DNA of 24,098 nt from Christensenella sp. UBA3944 (GTDB lineage: Bacteria; Bacillota; Clostridia; Christensenellales; DTU072): NCBI GenBank assembly GCA_002385605.1, contig DGDU01000045.1, forward strand, positions 7,746-31,843. Reading direction: 5' to 3'. The translations under genes were made by a program, and so were the position numbers. Positions 16,061-24,073 of this stretch are shown here, in pieces. Every line of letters begins with the position of its first letter. Position 1 is the stretch's first letter. The notes under the pieces are model-generated. The model made no database searches. It worked only from the letters and a program-made list of their open reading frames with translations, and was not told where the DNA came from.

Positions 16061-16248
16061 TATTTTGTTATCCTTATTTTGCCTTCGTAAATCTCTTTGG
16101 CGGCATAAGAGATAGCTTTCATGCCCGAAGCCTCAAGCTCGGGGTCATCCATCGAAAGCAGCTCTTTCGTCCTCTTGGTTATGGCGACCACTAAAGCGTA
16201 GCGGCAGGGCGCCTTTTTGATGAGTTTGTCGATAGGCGGATCAATCAT
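16060..16248 (-). CDS. rpoZ: DNA-directed RNA polymerase subunit omega
   Basis: A 62-residue omega subunit that helps assemble and stabilise RNA polymerase by chaperoning beta'. The protein has the family pattern: N-terminal MIDPPIDKLIKKAPCRYALV followed by AITKRTKELL, with an acidic segment and a C-terminal AAKEIYEGKI helix. Length is at the short end of the family, as in other Bacillota. A good GGAGGA ribosome site lies 7 nt before the ATG. Position between gmk and coaBC matches the conserved Bacillota order. Confidence 0.94.
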   Translation of the reverse strand: MIDPPIDKLIKKAPCRYALVVAITKRTKELLSMDDPELEASGMKAISYAAKEIYEGKIRITK

Positions 16249-16273
16249 ATTTATATCCTCCGTTTTTGGATGT

Positions 16274-16891
16274 TTATTTTAGCTGTATAAGATTTTCGGC
16301 TAACTTCTGGTTGCGTATCCTCTTATTGCGCTCGGCGTGAATTATAGAAAGCACTGTATTCACGCATTCCTCCAGGTTGTCGTTTATGGCGATGTAGTCG
16401 TAATATTTGATGCTCTTGTATTCGGTCTTTGCTATCTTAAGCCTTAGCTCGCACACCTCGGGGGACTCGGTGCCGCGGCAGCTAAGCCTTCTCGTAAGCT
16501 CCTCGTAATTAGAGGGGGTTATGAAGATATACACGGCGTCGGGGTTGGCCCGTCTTACCTTTGCGGCGCCCTTTGTTTCTATCTCCAGAATGACATCCAT
16601 ACCGTCATTTAAGAGTTTTTCAACATGCGCCTTAGGGGTGCCGTAGTAGTTCTGGAACTTTGACACATGCTCCAGAAACTCGTTGTTTTTTACCATCTGC
16701 TTAAACTCGTCTTTGGTGCGGAAGTGGTAATGCACGCCGTCTATTTCGCCCGGCCTCGGCGACCTCGTTGTTACCGAAACCGACACAGCAAGCCCGTTAA
16801 CCCTTTGCAAAACCTCTTTAAGCACCGTACCTTTGCCCGCTCCGGACGGTCCCGATAACACAAACAGTATGCCTTTTCTGTCCATAACCAC
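16274..16891 (-). CDS. gmk: Guanylate kinase
   Basis: Phosphorylates GMP to GDP. The 205-residue protein carries the P-loop GPSGAGKGT (14-22), the GMP-binding VSVTTRSPRPGE stretch and the YGTPK motif. The start chosen is a GTG at 16891: GAGG lies 7 nt upstream of it, better spaced than for the in-frame ATG two codons later (16885), although either is possible. The ribosome site overlaps the yicC stop. The 9-bp gap to yicC leaves no room for remA (DUF370), which lies between these genes in B. subtilis. Confidence 0.96.
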   Translation of the reverse strand: MVMDRKGILFVLSGPSGAGKGTVLKEVLQRVNGLAVSVSVTTRSPRPGEIDGVHYHFRTKDEFKQMVKNNEFLEHVSKFQNYYGTPKAHVEKLLNDGMDVILEIETKGAAKVRRANPDAVYIFITPSNYEELTRRLSCRGTESPEVCELRLKIAKTEYKSIKYYDYIAINDNLEECVNTVLSIIHAERNKRIRNQKLAENLIQLK

Positions 16892-16900
16892 CTGACAACC

Positions 16901-17773
16901 TCACTCGAGATTCTGAACCTGCTCCCTCACCATCTCGATGAGGTTTTTCAGAACCAAAACGCTTTTTGTAATTTCAGCGTCGTTGCATTTGCTTCCTATG
17001 GTATTTACCTCACGGAAGGCCTCTTGAGTAAGAAAATCAAGCTGCTTTCCCGTGGGCGATTCCTGCGGGAGTATTTCCCTGTAATGCGAAATATGACCTT
17101 TTAGGCGGGTTATTTCCTCGTCGATATTGAACTTGTCGACAAAGAACGCCACTTCGTTAAGAAGCTTTGCCTCGTCCACCTCGACGCCCGAAAGCGCCTC
17201 GGCTATCCTTTGCCTAAGCTTCTCCCTGTATTCCTCCGCCACCGAAGGCGCCCTTTGCTCAATGAACTCAAGCTCCTTCTCGATGGCGTTTATCTTATCC
17301 GCGATATCCGCAACCAGCTTTCTGCCCTCTGTCGAGCGCATAACCGTAAGGTTTTCGATCGCCGATACAGCGGCTTCCGTTATTAATTCGATTATCGCAG
17401 CCTCGTCGTCCTCCGACTGCACAACCTTGACAAGGTCGGTCGTCCTCAGCACGGCGGAAACCGTAAGGTCGTTGTTGTAGCCTATGCTTTCAAGCTCGGC
17501 GGCTATGTCCAGATAGCTTTTGGCAAGCTGCTTATCCAGGCTCAAAGCCGTCTTTTCGGCGCGGTTGTCCTCGTATGTCAAAAATACCTCGAGGTGCCCT
17601 CTTACGATTTTCTCGGATATCAGCTTGCGTAGCCTATCCTCGGCGAACTGGAAGCCCCTCGGCAGCTTGAACAGCAAGTCCAAAAACCTGTGGTTTACCG
17701 ATTTGATTTCTATGGTCAGCTTTCTTTCATTTCTTTCGGCAATGCCTTTGCCGTAGCCGGTCATGCTGTTCAC
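16901..17773 (-). CDS. yicC: YicC/YloC family endoribonuclease
   Basis: A 290-residue YicC-family protein; members have been described as metal-dependent endoribonucleases. It has the signature N-terminus MNSMTGYGKG and the conserved C-terminal block with DFLTQEAFREVNTIGSK and an NLIEMVREQVQN tail. Length is standard. The ATG overlaps the stop of the preceding AIR-synthase-like gene (ATGA). Its place ahead of gmk-rpoZ-coaBC is the classical Bacillota arrangement. Confidence 0.94.
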   Translation of the reverse strand: MNSMTGYGKGIAERNERKLTIEIKSVNHRFLDLLFKLPRGFQFAEDRLRKLISEKIVRGHLEVFLTYEDNRAEKTALSLDKQLAKSYLDIAAELESIGYNNDLTVSAVLRTTDLVKVVQSEDDEAAIIELITEAAVSAIENLTVMRSTEGRKLVADIADKINAIEKELEFIEQRAPSVAEEYREKLRQRIAEALSGVEVDEAKLLNEVAFFVDKFNIDEEITRLKGHISHYREILPQESPTGKQLDFLTQEAFREVNTIGSKCNDAEITKSVLVLKNLIEMVREQVQNLE

Positions 17774-18774
17774 GATGTTACGCTCCGCTGTCTAGTTTTT
17801 TCCGCCGTCTGGGTAAGCCGGAAGAGTTCGTCCGCCCTTACATCCAGCGTTATTTCGTTGCCGCCGTCTATGGCGGTGGGTTTTCCTTCCGTTATTTCGC
17901 CTACCACGCTGGCTTTAATGCCCGCTTTACTTAGCGCCTCTATAAGCGCGCCGGGGTCTTTAGTGGTTATAAGCATGCTGCCGCTCGATATAAGCCTGTA
18001 CGGGTCGGCGCCAAGCTCGGCGCACACCGCCTTTGTCACGGGCAGCACTGGTATCTTGTCCGTATACAGCCTCGCGCCCACGCCCGCGCCCTCGCACAGC
18101 TCGCTTACGGCGCCGTATATGCCGCCCTCGGTTATGTCGTGCATCGAGGTTATGCCGCACCGCCTCGCGATTTTGCTTTCGGCGGAAACATCTGTTAGCT
18201 TGGCAAGCGATAGCGCCTCCTCGACCGCGTCTTTGCCAAGGCTGTTTTCAAGCCTTTCGGCAAAGGCCTCGGCTAAAAGGGCGGTTCCCTCAAGCCCTAT
18301 GTATTTTGTCACCACTATGCTTTCGCCTACCGAGGCGGATTTAACTTTGAAGTGCTTTGCCGCTTTGCCCAAAGCCGTGCAGCAGACTATCACCCTGTTC
18401 ACGGCGTCCGAAAACTCGGTGTGCCCGCCGGCTATCTCTATGTTCTGCGCCTTTGCCTCGGCCTCGGCGTCTGTCATTATCTTCTTTATATCCTCGGGCG
18501 TATAGGTTACGGGGGCAATAATCGTCAGCATTACGAGGAAGGGTTCGCCGCCGCCCGCCCAGATATCGTTTGCCGCCACCCTTATGGCAAGCTCGCCTAT
18601 CTTAGAGGTTTCGCCCGTCACGGGGTCGCCCGAGATAAGTATAAGCCCGTCGGAGCGGAAAGAGGCGCAATCCTCGCCCAGCGCGGCGCCCGTTATAACC
18701 TCGTCCCGCCTGTGCTCTATACGCGACAAAACCGCGTCCTTAAGTTCCTCGCTGTTAAGCTTTCCCGTCCTCAT
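17770..18774 (-). CDS. AIR synthase family protein (HypE/ThiL-like), function unassigned
   Basis: A 334-residue member of the PurM/HypE/ThiL/SelD superfamily, two-domain ATP-binding proteins. Visible motifs are GEDCA (33-37), SGDPVTG (48-54), ANDIWAGGGEP (68-78) and an AGGHTEF turn near 115. It lacks the C-terminal PRIC-type cysteine motif of HypE (it ends QRSVTS), and no hyp genes are nearby, so hydrogenase maturation is unlikely. Proteins of this class occur in many Clostridia without a known substrate. It is the first gene of the twelve-gene operon. The start (MRTGKL) fits the family, but there is no Shine-Dalgarno sequence; a perfect TATAAT ends 10 nt before the ATG. Confidence 0.85.
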   Translation of the reverse strand: MRTGKLNSEELKDAVLSRIEHRRDEVITGAALGEDCASFRSDGLILISGDPVTGETSKIGELAIRVAANDIWAGGGEPFLVMLTIIAPVTYTPEDIKKIMTDAEAEAKAQNIEIAGGHTEFSDAVNRVIVCCTALGKAAKHFKVKSASVGESIVVTKYIGLEGTALLAEAFAERLENSLGKDAVEEALSLAKLTDVSAESKIARRCGITSMHDITEGGIYGAVSELCEGAGVGARLYTDKIPVLPVTKAVCAELGADPYRLISSGSMLITTKDPGALIEALSKAGIKASVVGEITEGKPTAIDGGNEITLDVRADELFRLTQTAEKTRQRSVTS

Positions 18775-18784
18775 GGTATTATAT

Positions 18785-18790
18785 ATTATA
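18785..18790 (-). promoter_or_regulatory. Predicted -10 element of the long housekeeping operon
   Basis: On the minus strand a perfect TATAAT (18790-18785) is followed 7 nt downstream by a second TATAAT (18783-18778), with the AIR-synthase-like ATG at 18774. Initiation from the upstream copy would give a leader of about 4 nt. No good -35 element is visible at 16-18 bp. It lies in the 59-bp gap after hprK, where I see no convincing terminator, so readthrough from hprK could also feed the operon. Confidence 0.5.
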
Positions 18791-18833
18791 ATTCACTTGC
18801 TATATTAAGAAAAGCGAATAAACGAACTTCTCT

Positions 18834-19802
18834 CTAGTTATCCACATTTTTGTTTTCGGATTTTATTACGCACTCGCCCTGCTCCATCCGCTTTTCTATC
18901 TCGGCCAGGGTATTGTAGCCGTCCTGTTTGAGGATAAAGTCCCTCACAGCGACCTCTATAAGTATGGCGATATTTCTGCCCGGCATTATCGGAATTACAT
19001 ATTTGGGTATCTCTAACCCGAGAATCGGTTGGCTTAAACTTATGTTTCCCACCCTATTGAATTCTTTTTCGATGTCACGGCTAAGCTCTATAACAAGCTC
19101 CAGCCTCTTTCTTTTCTTTACCGCTCCCGCGCCGTACATGGCCTTTACATCTATTATGCCCAGCCCTCTTATCTCCATCATGTGTTTTATGATGGCGGGC
19201 GCCTCGCCGAAAATCTCGTCGCGAAGCCTCTTGAATTTTACAAGGTCGTCGGAAACCAGCCTGTGCCCGCGGTGCACAAGTTCCAATGCCGTCTCGCTTT
19301 TTCCTATGCCGCTCTCCCCCGTTATCAGCACGCCCATACCGTACACATCCAGCATTATGCCGTGCAGGCTTACCGAAGGCGCGAACAAATCTATAAGGTA
19401 GTCCGTGAGGTCATTAACCAGAAGAGCCGTTATCTTATCCGAGCCGAACAAAGCGGTTTTGTATTTACGGGCGGCTTCTATAATGTCCTTAGGCACCGTC
19501 TGGCCTCGCGAAACTATAACGCAGGGCACATTTTTGGAGAACAAACTCTCTAGCCTCTGCTTTCTTGTTTCGGGTTCTAAGCTTTTGATATAGGTTATCT
19601 CGCTTTTGCCGAGCACCTGCACCCTGGAGGAGGCAAAATAACTGTCGAAGCCCGATAGCAGCAGCCCCGGCCTGTTTACGGACAGCGAACTTAAGGCAAG
19701 CCCTTCCGCCTGAGGGTCGTAAATTACCTCAAGGCCGTTTTCCTCGGCAAACTTTTGCGCGGGCACGGTTATCTTTTCGGTTTCCTCTTTCCTTAGTTTC
19801 AT
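18834..19802 (-). CDS. hprK: HPr kinase/phosphorylase
   Basis: Phosphorylates and dephosphorylates HPr at Ser46 to control carbon catabolite repression in Bacillota. The 322-residue protein has the N-terminal domain, then H147 in SLHGIM, Walker A GESGIGKS (162-169), the VSDD aspartates (185-186) and the family signature EIRGLGIIDVKAMYG (210-224). Length is normal (about 310). Its ATG overlaps the stop of the HAD gene (ATGA). No ptsH, lgt or ccpA is nearby; hprK is instead linked to uvrC, as seen in several Clostridia. Confidence 0.96.
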   Translation of the reverse strand: MKLRKEETEKITVPAQKFAEENGLEVIYDPQAEGLALSSLSVNRPGLLLSGFDSYFASSRVQVLGKSEITYIKSLEPETRKQRLESLFSKNVPCVIVSRGQTVPKDIIEAARKYKTALFGSDKITALLVNDLTDYLIDLFAPSVSLHGIMLDVYGMGVLITGESGIGKSETALELVHRGHRLVSDDLVKFKRLRDEIFGEAPAIIKHMMEIRGLGIIDVKAMYGAGAVKKRKRLELVIELSRDIEKEFNRVGNISLSQPILGLEIPKYVIPIMPGRNIAILIEVAVRDFILKQDGYNTLAEIEKRMEQGECVIKSENKNVDN

Positions 19803-20617
19803 AAACTTTTCTCCAACCCGAATTTATTTATGACATGCGCCACCCCTCCTTCGTTGTTCGAGGGGCAGATATAGCCGGCTATGCTCTTAAGATACTTGTT
19901 GCCGTTTGCCACGCAGACGCCTAAGCCCGCGTACTCCACCATCGATATATCGTTGGGGCTGTCGCCTATACAGATAATTTCCTCGCGGGCTATGCCCAGC
20001 CTTTTGGCAAGCTTTGCCACGGCGTTACCCTTATTGATGTCTTTGTTTATCATCTCGATAATCCACTTCTTTGAAGTGTTAACCAGAAGCTCGCCCTCGA
20101 ACTCCTTTTGCAGTTTGGGCAAAAGTGTATCGATTTTCATTGGCTCATCCACAAGCAGGGCTTTTACCGGCTCCAGCCCCGAGTTTATCACATAATCGGT
20201 AAGCCCCTCGCCATACTCCTCAAAGGGGCAGTTGCACAGCTTTGCGTAGCGCTCGGTATAAGGAGTGCGTTTTTTTATAAGAATCCTGCCGTCCTTGTAA
20301 AGTTGGTAGTATATCCCCAGCTCGTCCGCCCGCCTGCAGATTTTAACCGCGATTTCGTTGGAAATATCCGTCTCCTCTAATATTTTTCCGCTTTCTATGT
20401 CGCAGATTATCGCCCCCTGATAGCTTATGGCCTCGCCTTTAAGGTTAAGCCTGCGGCAGCAATCCAGCAAAGGCTCGGTCATCCTGCCCGTGGCTATCGT
20501 GAATATCCCTCCCGCCGCCGTGTACTCGGCTATGGCTTCAACCAGGCTTTCGGGATACCCGAGATTGTCGTCTAAGAGTGTGTCGTCTAAGTCCGAAACT
20601 ATAAGCTTATATCTCAT
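19799..20617 (-). CDS. Cof-type HAD-superfamily hydrolase
   Basis: A 272-residue sugar-phosphate-type phosphatase of the Cof subfamily (HAD IIB). Motif I is SDLDDTLL with nucleophile D9 and acid/base D11; motif II is ATGR near 42-45; motif III is the lysine in INKGNAV (K196); motif IV is GDSPND (218-223). All catalytic residues are present and a C2B cap domain fills about 80-190. The substrate cannot be told from sequence; the hprK neighbour hints weakly at sugar metabolism. It overlaps uvrC by 11 bp and hprK by 4 bp, so the three genes are translationally coupled. Confidence 0.93.
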   Translation of the reverse strand: MRYKLIVSDLDDTLLDDNLGYPESLVEAIAEYTAAGGIFTIATGRMTEPLLDCCRRLNLKGEAISYQGAIICDIESGKILEETDISNEIAVKICRRADELGIYYQLYKDGRILIKKRTPYTERYAKLCNCPFEEYGEGLTDYVINSGLEPVKALLVDEPMKIDTLLPKLQKEFEGELLVNTSKKWIIEMINKDINKGNAVAKLAKRLGIAREEIICIGDSPNDISMVEYAGLGVCVANGNKYLKSIAGYICPSNNEGGVAHVINKFGLEKSL

Positions 20618-22433
20618 TATTCGCGTTTTCCTCGAAATATTTCTTCACGGCCTCGGCGTGCTTTCTTCCGAAGCCCTCCACCTTCATGATTTCCTCTATA
20701 TCGGCGTTTGCGATGTTCTCTATCTTCTTGAAGTAAACCAGCAGCGCCCTTGCCTTCTTGTCGCCGATACCCGGAATGTTTTTAAGGTTGGAGCGCGTCT
20801 GCCTTTCCTTTCTGAGCAGCCTGTGATATGTGACGGCAAAGCGGTGCGCCTCGTCCCTCACCCTCTGCAAAAGCTTGAGGGCTAAGCTGTCGCGGGGCAG
20901 CAACACGCTTTCCTTTTGTTCGGGAAGTATAATTTCTTCTTCCCTCTTGGCAAGCCCTATCACGGGTATGCCGTAGGCGCTCACTAGGTCGTAAACCGCC
21001 GAAAGCTGCCCCTTGCCGCCGTCCACCATAATGAGGTCGGGCTTCTCCGAAAAGCTGGGGTCGTCGGAGTAAAGTTCCTTTAGCCTTCTCGTAAGCGTCT
21101 CCCTCATCGAGGCAAAGTCGTCGGAGCCTTTTACCGTCTTTATGCGGAACCGCCTGTACTTGTCCCTCGACGGCTCGCCGTTTATAAATACCACCATGCT
21201 GGACACTTTATCCGTCCCGCTGATGTTGGAGATGTCGTAGCACTCTATGCGTTTGGGCGGCTTGGGCAGCGACAAAGCCTCCTGAAGTTTAGACACCGAA
21301 CCTATCGTCAGGGCTTCCTTACTCGCTATTTTGGTTACCGTAACATCGAGATGCTCTTTGGCGTTGTTGAATGACATATCGACTAGCTGCCCCCTCACGC
21401 CCGCCTTGGGGTGTATTATATGCACCCTGCTTCCCTTCTTTGAAGTGAGGTAATCGGACAGCTCGGCGCGGAAGGCAAGCTCTTCCGATACAAGCACCTC
21501 GTCGGCAAGTATGGGGTTTTTGTCGTAGTACTGCATGATGTAGGACGAAAGGTTGTCCGAGGGCGAGCCCGCCTCGTCGACGGGATAATTTTCGGCGCCC
21601 AGCACCTTGCCGCCGCGCACCACCATATAGTTTATAACCCCGTACATCCCGTTGTCGGCAATCGTAAAGATGTCTATGTTTATGTCCTTCGGCAGGTACA
21701 CAACCTGCTTTCTTACTATCTTTTCAAGGGTCTTAAGGGCGTCCCTGTAAGTCATGGCAAGCTCGAACTCCTCGCGGGCGCTTGCGTCCAGCATCTTCTG
21801 CTCGAGCATCGATTTAACTTCCTTGTCGTTACCGTTAAGGAAGTCCATTACCTTGTAGATAATCTTTTTGTACTCGTCGGGGTCGGTCCTGCCAACGCAG
21901 GGGGCGAGGCACCTGCCTATGTGGTAATTGAGGCACTCCCTGGCGCCCTTACACCTTTTGGAAATGTCCGATTGGCAGCTTCTCACGGGATACGCGCTGT
22001 GTATAAGGTCGAGAATCGTTTTAGCGGATAATCCCAGCATATAAGGCCCGAAATACTTGCTGCCGTCCGCCTTAAGCTTGCGGGTTACCTCTATCTTAGG
22101 GTAGGTTTCTTTAAGGTTAATTTTTATATAAGGGTAGGATTTGTCGTCTTTAAGAAGAATGTTGTAATAAGGCTGGTGCTCTTTTATAAGATTGTTTTCT
22201 AAGATGAGGGCTTCTACTTCGGTTTTGGTGAGTATAATCCTGAAGTCGTCAATCTTCTGAACCAGAAGCATGGTCTTTTCGGTCTTTGTTACGCTGTTCT
22301 GGAAGTACTGCCTTACCCTGTTTTTAAGATTTTTTGCCTTGCCGATATAGAGTATCTGTCCGAACTCGTCCAGCATTATATAAACGCCGCTTGTCGTGGG
22401 CAGCGATTTCAGCTTTTCGGAAAAATCCTTCAT
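20607..22433 (-). CDS. uvrC: Excinuclease ABC subunit C
   Basis: UvrC makes both incisions in nucleotide excision repair. The 608-residue protein has an N-terminal GIY-YIG domain (SGVYIM 15-20; LYIGKAKNLKNRV 28-40), a cysteine cluster C153, C167, C175, C179 matching the known UvrC Fe-S ligands plus an extra C161, a UVR domain (about 205-240) for UvrB contact, an RNase H-like nuclease domain (D401 in CYDIS, D472 in VDGGKGQ) and a C-terminal tandem HhH. The start MKDFSEKLKSLP fits the family. There is no Shine-Dalgarno sequence: the -10 of the predicted promoter ends 7 nt before the ATG, pointing to a leaderless mRNA. Confidence 0.97.
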   Translation of the reverse strand: MKDFSEKLKSLPTTSGVYIMLDEFGQILYIGKAKNLKNRVRQYFQNSVTKTEKTMLLVQKIDDFRIILTKTEVEALILENNLIKEHQPYYNILLKDDKSYPYIKINLKETYPKIEVTRKLKADGSKYFGPYMLGLSAKTILDLIHSAYPVRSCQSDISKRCKGARECLNYHIGRCLAPCVGRTDPDEYKKIIYKVMDFLNGNDKEVKSMLEQKMLDASAREEFELAMTYRDALKTLEKIVRKQVVYLPKDINIDIFTIADNGMYGVINYMVVRGGKVLGAENYPVDEAGSPSDNLSSYIMQYYDKNPILADEVLVSEELAFRAELSDYLTSKKGSRVHIIHPKAGVRGQLVDMSFNNAKEHLDVTVTKIASKEALTIGSVSKLQEALSLPKPPKRIECYDISNISGTDKVSSMVVFINGEPSRDKYRRFRIKTVKGSDDFASMRETLTRRLKELYSDDPSFSEKPDLIMVDGGKGQLSAVYDLVSAYGIPVIGLAKREEEIILPEQKESVLLPRDSLALKLLQRVRDEAHRFAVTYHRLLRKERQTRSNLKNIPGIGDKKARALLVYFKKIENIANADIEEIMKVEGFGRKHAEAVKKYFEENANNEI

Positions 22434-22440
22434 ATCTTAA

Positions 22441-22469
22441 ATGATATAATTGTTTGCCCAAAAAGTCAA
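22441..22469 (-). promoter_or_regulatory. Predicted promoter of uvrC-HAD-hprK
   Basis: On the minus strand: TTGACT (22469-22464), 17-nt spacer, TATCAT (22446-22441), each a 5/6 match to the vegetative consensus. The uvrC ATG begins at 22433, 7 nt after the -10, so the start site would fall on or next to the start codon. Confidence 0.7.
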
Positions 22470-22481
22470 TTCAATATGGCT

Positions 22482-23858
22482 TCAATCGGGCTTTTTGCGG
22501 GGATTTGCCGACAAAGGCTTCTCTTTCATACACAGAATATACGCCCACGCCATCACAACGCTTGCGACCGAGGCGAGAATTATCGAAGCCCCCACACCCT
22601 TCATGCCCAACCCTAAAACTATGCCAAGAAGGTAGGCAGCGGGGGCTCTCACGGCGATGGAGGAGATGATGTTTATGGTCATCGAGACGAATGTCTTGCC
22701 GAAGCCGTCGGCGAGCCCGTACGCCGAAACGGCGAAGGGCACGATTATATAGTCGAAGCACATAATGCGCATATACCCGCCCCCAAACTCGGCAACCGCC
22801 GCCTCCGCCCCGAACAGCGCGAAAACGGCTTTAGGGAAGATAAACGAAAACAAAGTAAGCGCAACCCCTATCGTAAGGCTGATGGCGAGCCCGTAATAGA
22901 GCGTTTTTTTGTTTCTCTCGGGTTTATCCGCGCCCAGGTTTTGGGTTACCGTTGCCCCTATGGCAAGGGATACTGCGCGCGCGGGCAGCAAGGCTATGCC
23001 GTTGTATTTGGTGGCTATGGTGTGCGCGCAGGAGGCGTAAACGGCGCCCTCTCCCCCTATCCTGTTTACGATGTAAGTAAGAAGCATGAAAGACAGCGTC
23101 GCCGTTACATTCAGAAGCCCTAAGGGCGCGCCCAGTTTGACAATCTCTTTGATTAAGGGCAAATCCGTTTTGTAATCGGGCTTGTTAAGCTTAAACAAAG
23201 GCTGCTTTTTGGCAAGCACTATTATCCCAATCGCCGCAGCCGACGCCTGGGCTAATATGTTGGATACCGCCGTAAACCCCGCGCCCATCTTCAGTAAAGG
23301 TATAAAGAGCATATCGAGGGCGGCGTTTATGGCAGCGGCGGCAAAAATAATAAATAACGGCAGCTTGCCGTCCCCCAACCCTTTGGAAACCGCCGCTACT
23401 CCGTTATACGCGAACACAAAGATAAGCCCCGCCATCGAGATATTTACATACCTTTTTGCCTCGCCGAAGGCGGCGTCCGGCGTCCGCAAAGCCTTTAGCC
23501 ATAGCCCCGAAAAGCATATAACGGCTATGCCTATAACAACCGAAAGCGCCGCAAATAAAATGGCGGTGTTAGCGATTGCCTTCTTTATTTGCCTCTCCTC
23601 CTTACCGCCGAAAAGCCTGCCTATAAGCAATGTCAGCCCGCCCGAAAGCCCCGCCGCGCCGTTAATAATCAGGTAAGTTATATGCCCCCCTATCCCTATG
23701 GCCGAAAGCCCCTCGGAGCCTTTGTAGATACTTACTATCGCCATATCGGTTACATTGAGCGCCGCCAGTAAAAGGTAAGAGATTATCAGCGGAAAGCTGA
23801 ACTTCAAGAGGTTTGTGAATATGCTTCCTTCCGCGAGATAATTGTCTGTTTTCAGCAT
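22482..23858 (-). CDS. MATE family efflux transporter
   Basis: A 458-residue integral membrane protein with about 12 hydrophobic segments in two homologous halves, as in the MatE/NorM/DinF superfamily of Na+ or H+ coupled drug and metabolite exporters. The first helix ILLKFSFPLIISYLL-type segment follows a short polar N-terminus (MLKTDNYLAEGSIF), and the second half begins near IVKLGAPLGLLN. The substrate cannot be predicted. The ATG at 23858 has no clear Shine-Dalgarno sequence and no strong promoter is visible upstream. It is separated from uvrC by 48 bp that hold the uvrC promoter, so it is likely a separate unit. Confidence 0.92.
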   Translation of the reverse strand: MLKTDNYLAEGSIFTNLLKFSFPLIISYLLLAALNVTDMAIVSIYKGSEGLSAIGIGGHITYLIINGAAGLSGGLTLLIGRLFGGKEERQIKKAIANTAILFAALSVVIGIAVICFSGLWLKALRTPDAAFGEAKRYVNISMAGLIFVFAYNGVAAVSKGLGDGKLPLFIIFAAAAINAALDMLFIPLLKMGAGFTAVSNILAQASAAAIGIIVLAKKQPLFKLNKPDYKTDLPLIKEIVKLGAPLGLLNVTATLSFMLLTYIVNRIGGEGAVYASCAHTIATKYNGIALLPARAVSLAIGATVTQNLGADKPERNKKTLYYGLAISLTIGVALTLFSFIFPKAVFALFGAEAAVAEFGGGYMRIMCFDYIIVPFAVSAYGLADGFGKTFVSMTINIISSIAVRAPAAYLLGIVLGLGMKGVGASIILASVASVVMAWAYILCMKEKPLSANPRKKPD

Positions 23859-23902
23859 AAATTTAGTATGTTAAGGTTAGGCTAAAATTAGTTTCAAAAC
23901 GC

Positions 23903-23932
23903 TTGCATAGCGTAATAATAATATGCTATAAT
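23903..23932 (+). promoter_or_regulatory. Promoter of tRNA-Glu
   Basis: TTGCAT (23903-23908), 18-nt spacer, perfect TATAAT (23927-23932) with an extended -10 TGC just before it. The tRNA 5' end is 19 nt downstream of the -10. It is divergent from the MATE gene. Confidence 0.8.
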
Positions 23933-23951
23933 TGCAACGCAATCGCACCTT

Positions 23952-24026
23952 GCCCTCATAGTCTAATGGTTAGGACGCTGGCCTCTCACGCCGGTATTAG
24001 GGGTTCGAATCCCCTTGGGGGTACCA
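23952..24026 (+). tRNA. tRNA-Glu (anticodon CTC)
   Basis: A 75-nt cloverleaf with an encoded CCA end. The 7-bp acceptor stem pairs GCCCTCA (23952-23958) with TGGGGGT (24016-24022) including two G.T pairs; the anticodon arm is CTGGC-CTCTCAC-GCCGG, giving anticodon CTC for GAG codons; the T arm is AGGGG-TTCGAAT-CCCCT. Discriminator A at 24023 and CCA at 24024-24026. It is a single tRNA with its own promoter and terminator. Confidence 0.97.
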
Positions 24027-24039
24027 AAATTAATCCTGG

Positions 24040-24073
24040 CAGCTGTTTCACGGTGAAGCAGCTGTTTTTCTTT
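24040..24073 (+). terminator. Rho-independent terminator of tRNA-Glu
   Basis: CAGCTGTTTCAC and GTGAAGCAGCTG form an almost perfect 12-bp inverted repeat (one G.T pair; the innermost pairs open to a small loop) spanning 24040-24064, followed by TTTTTCTTT. Strong + strand intrinsic terminator 14 nt after the tRNA CCA. The remaining bases to 24098 hold nothing I can identify. Confidence 0.92.

Noticed and set aside
14912..16090. 392-codon + strand open frame antisense to coaBC
   Set aside because: It mirrors coaBC almost exactly, is low in recognisable motifs and rich in His/Gly/Arg, and has no ribosome site. Biased codon use on the coding strand explains the lack of stops.
17770..18774. Assignment as HypE or ThiL
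   Set aside because: No PRIC-type C-terminal cysteine motif, no hyp or thi neighbours; only the superfamily is supported.
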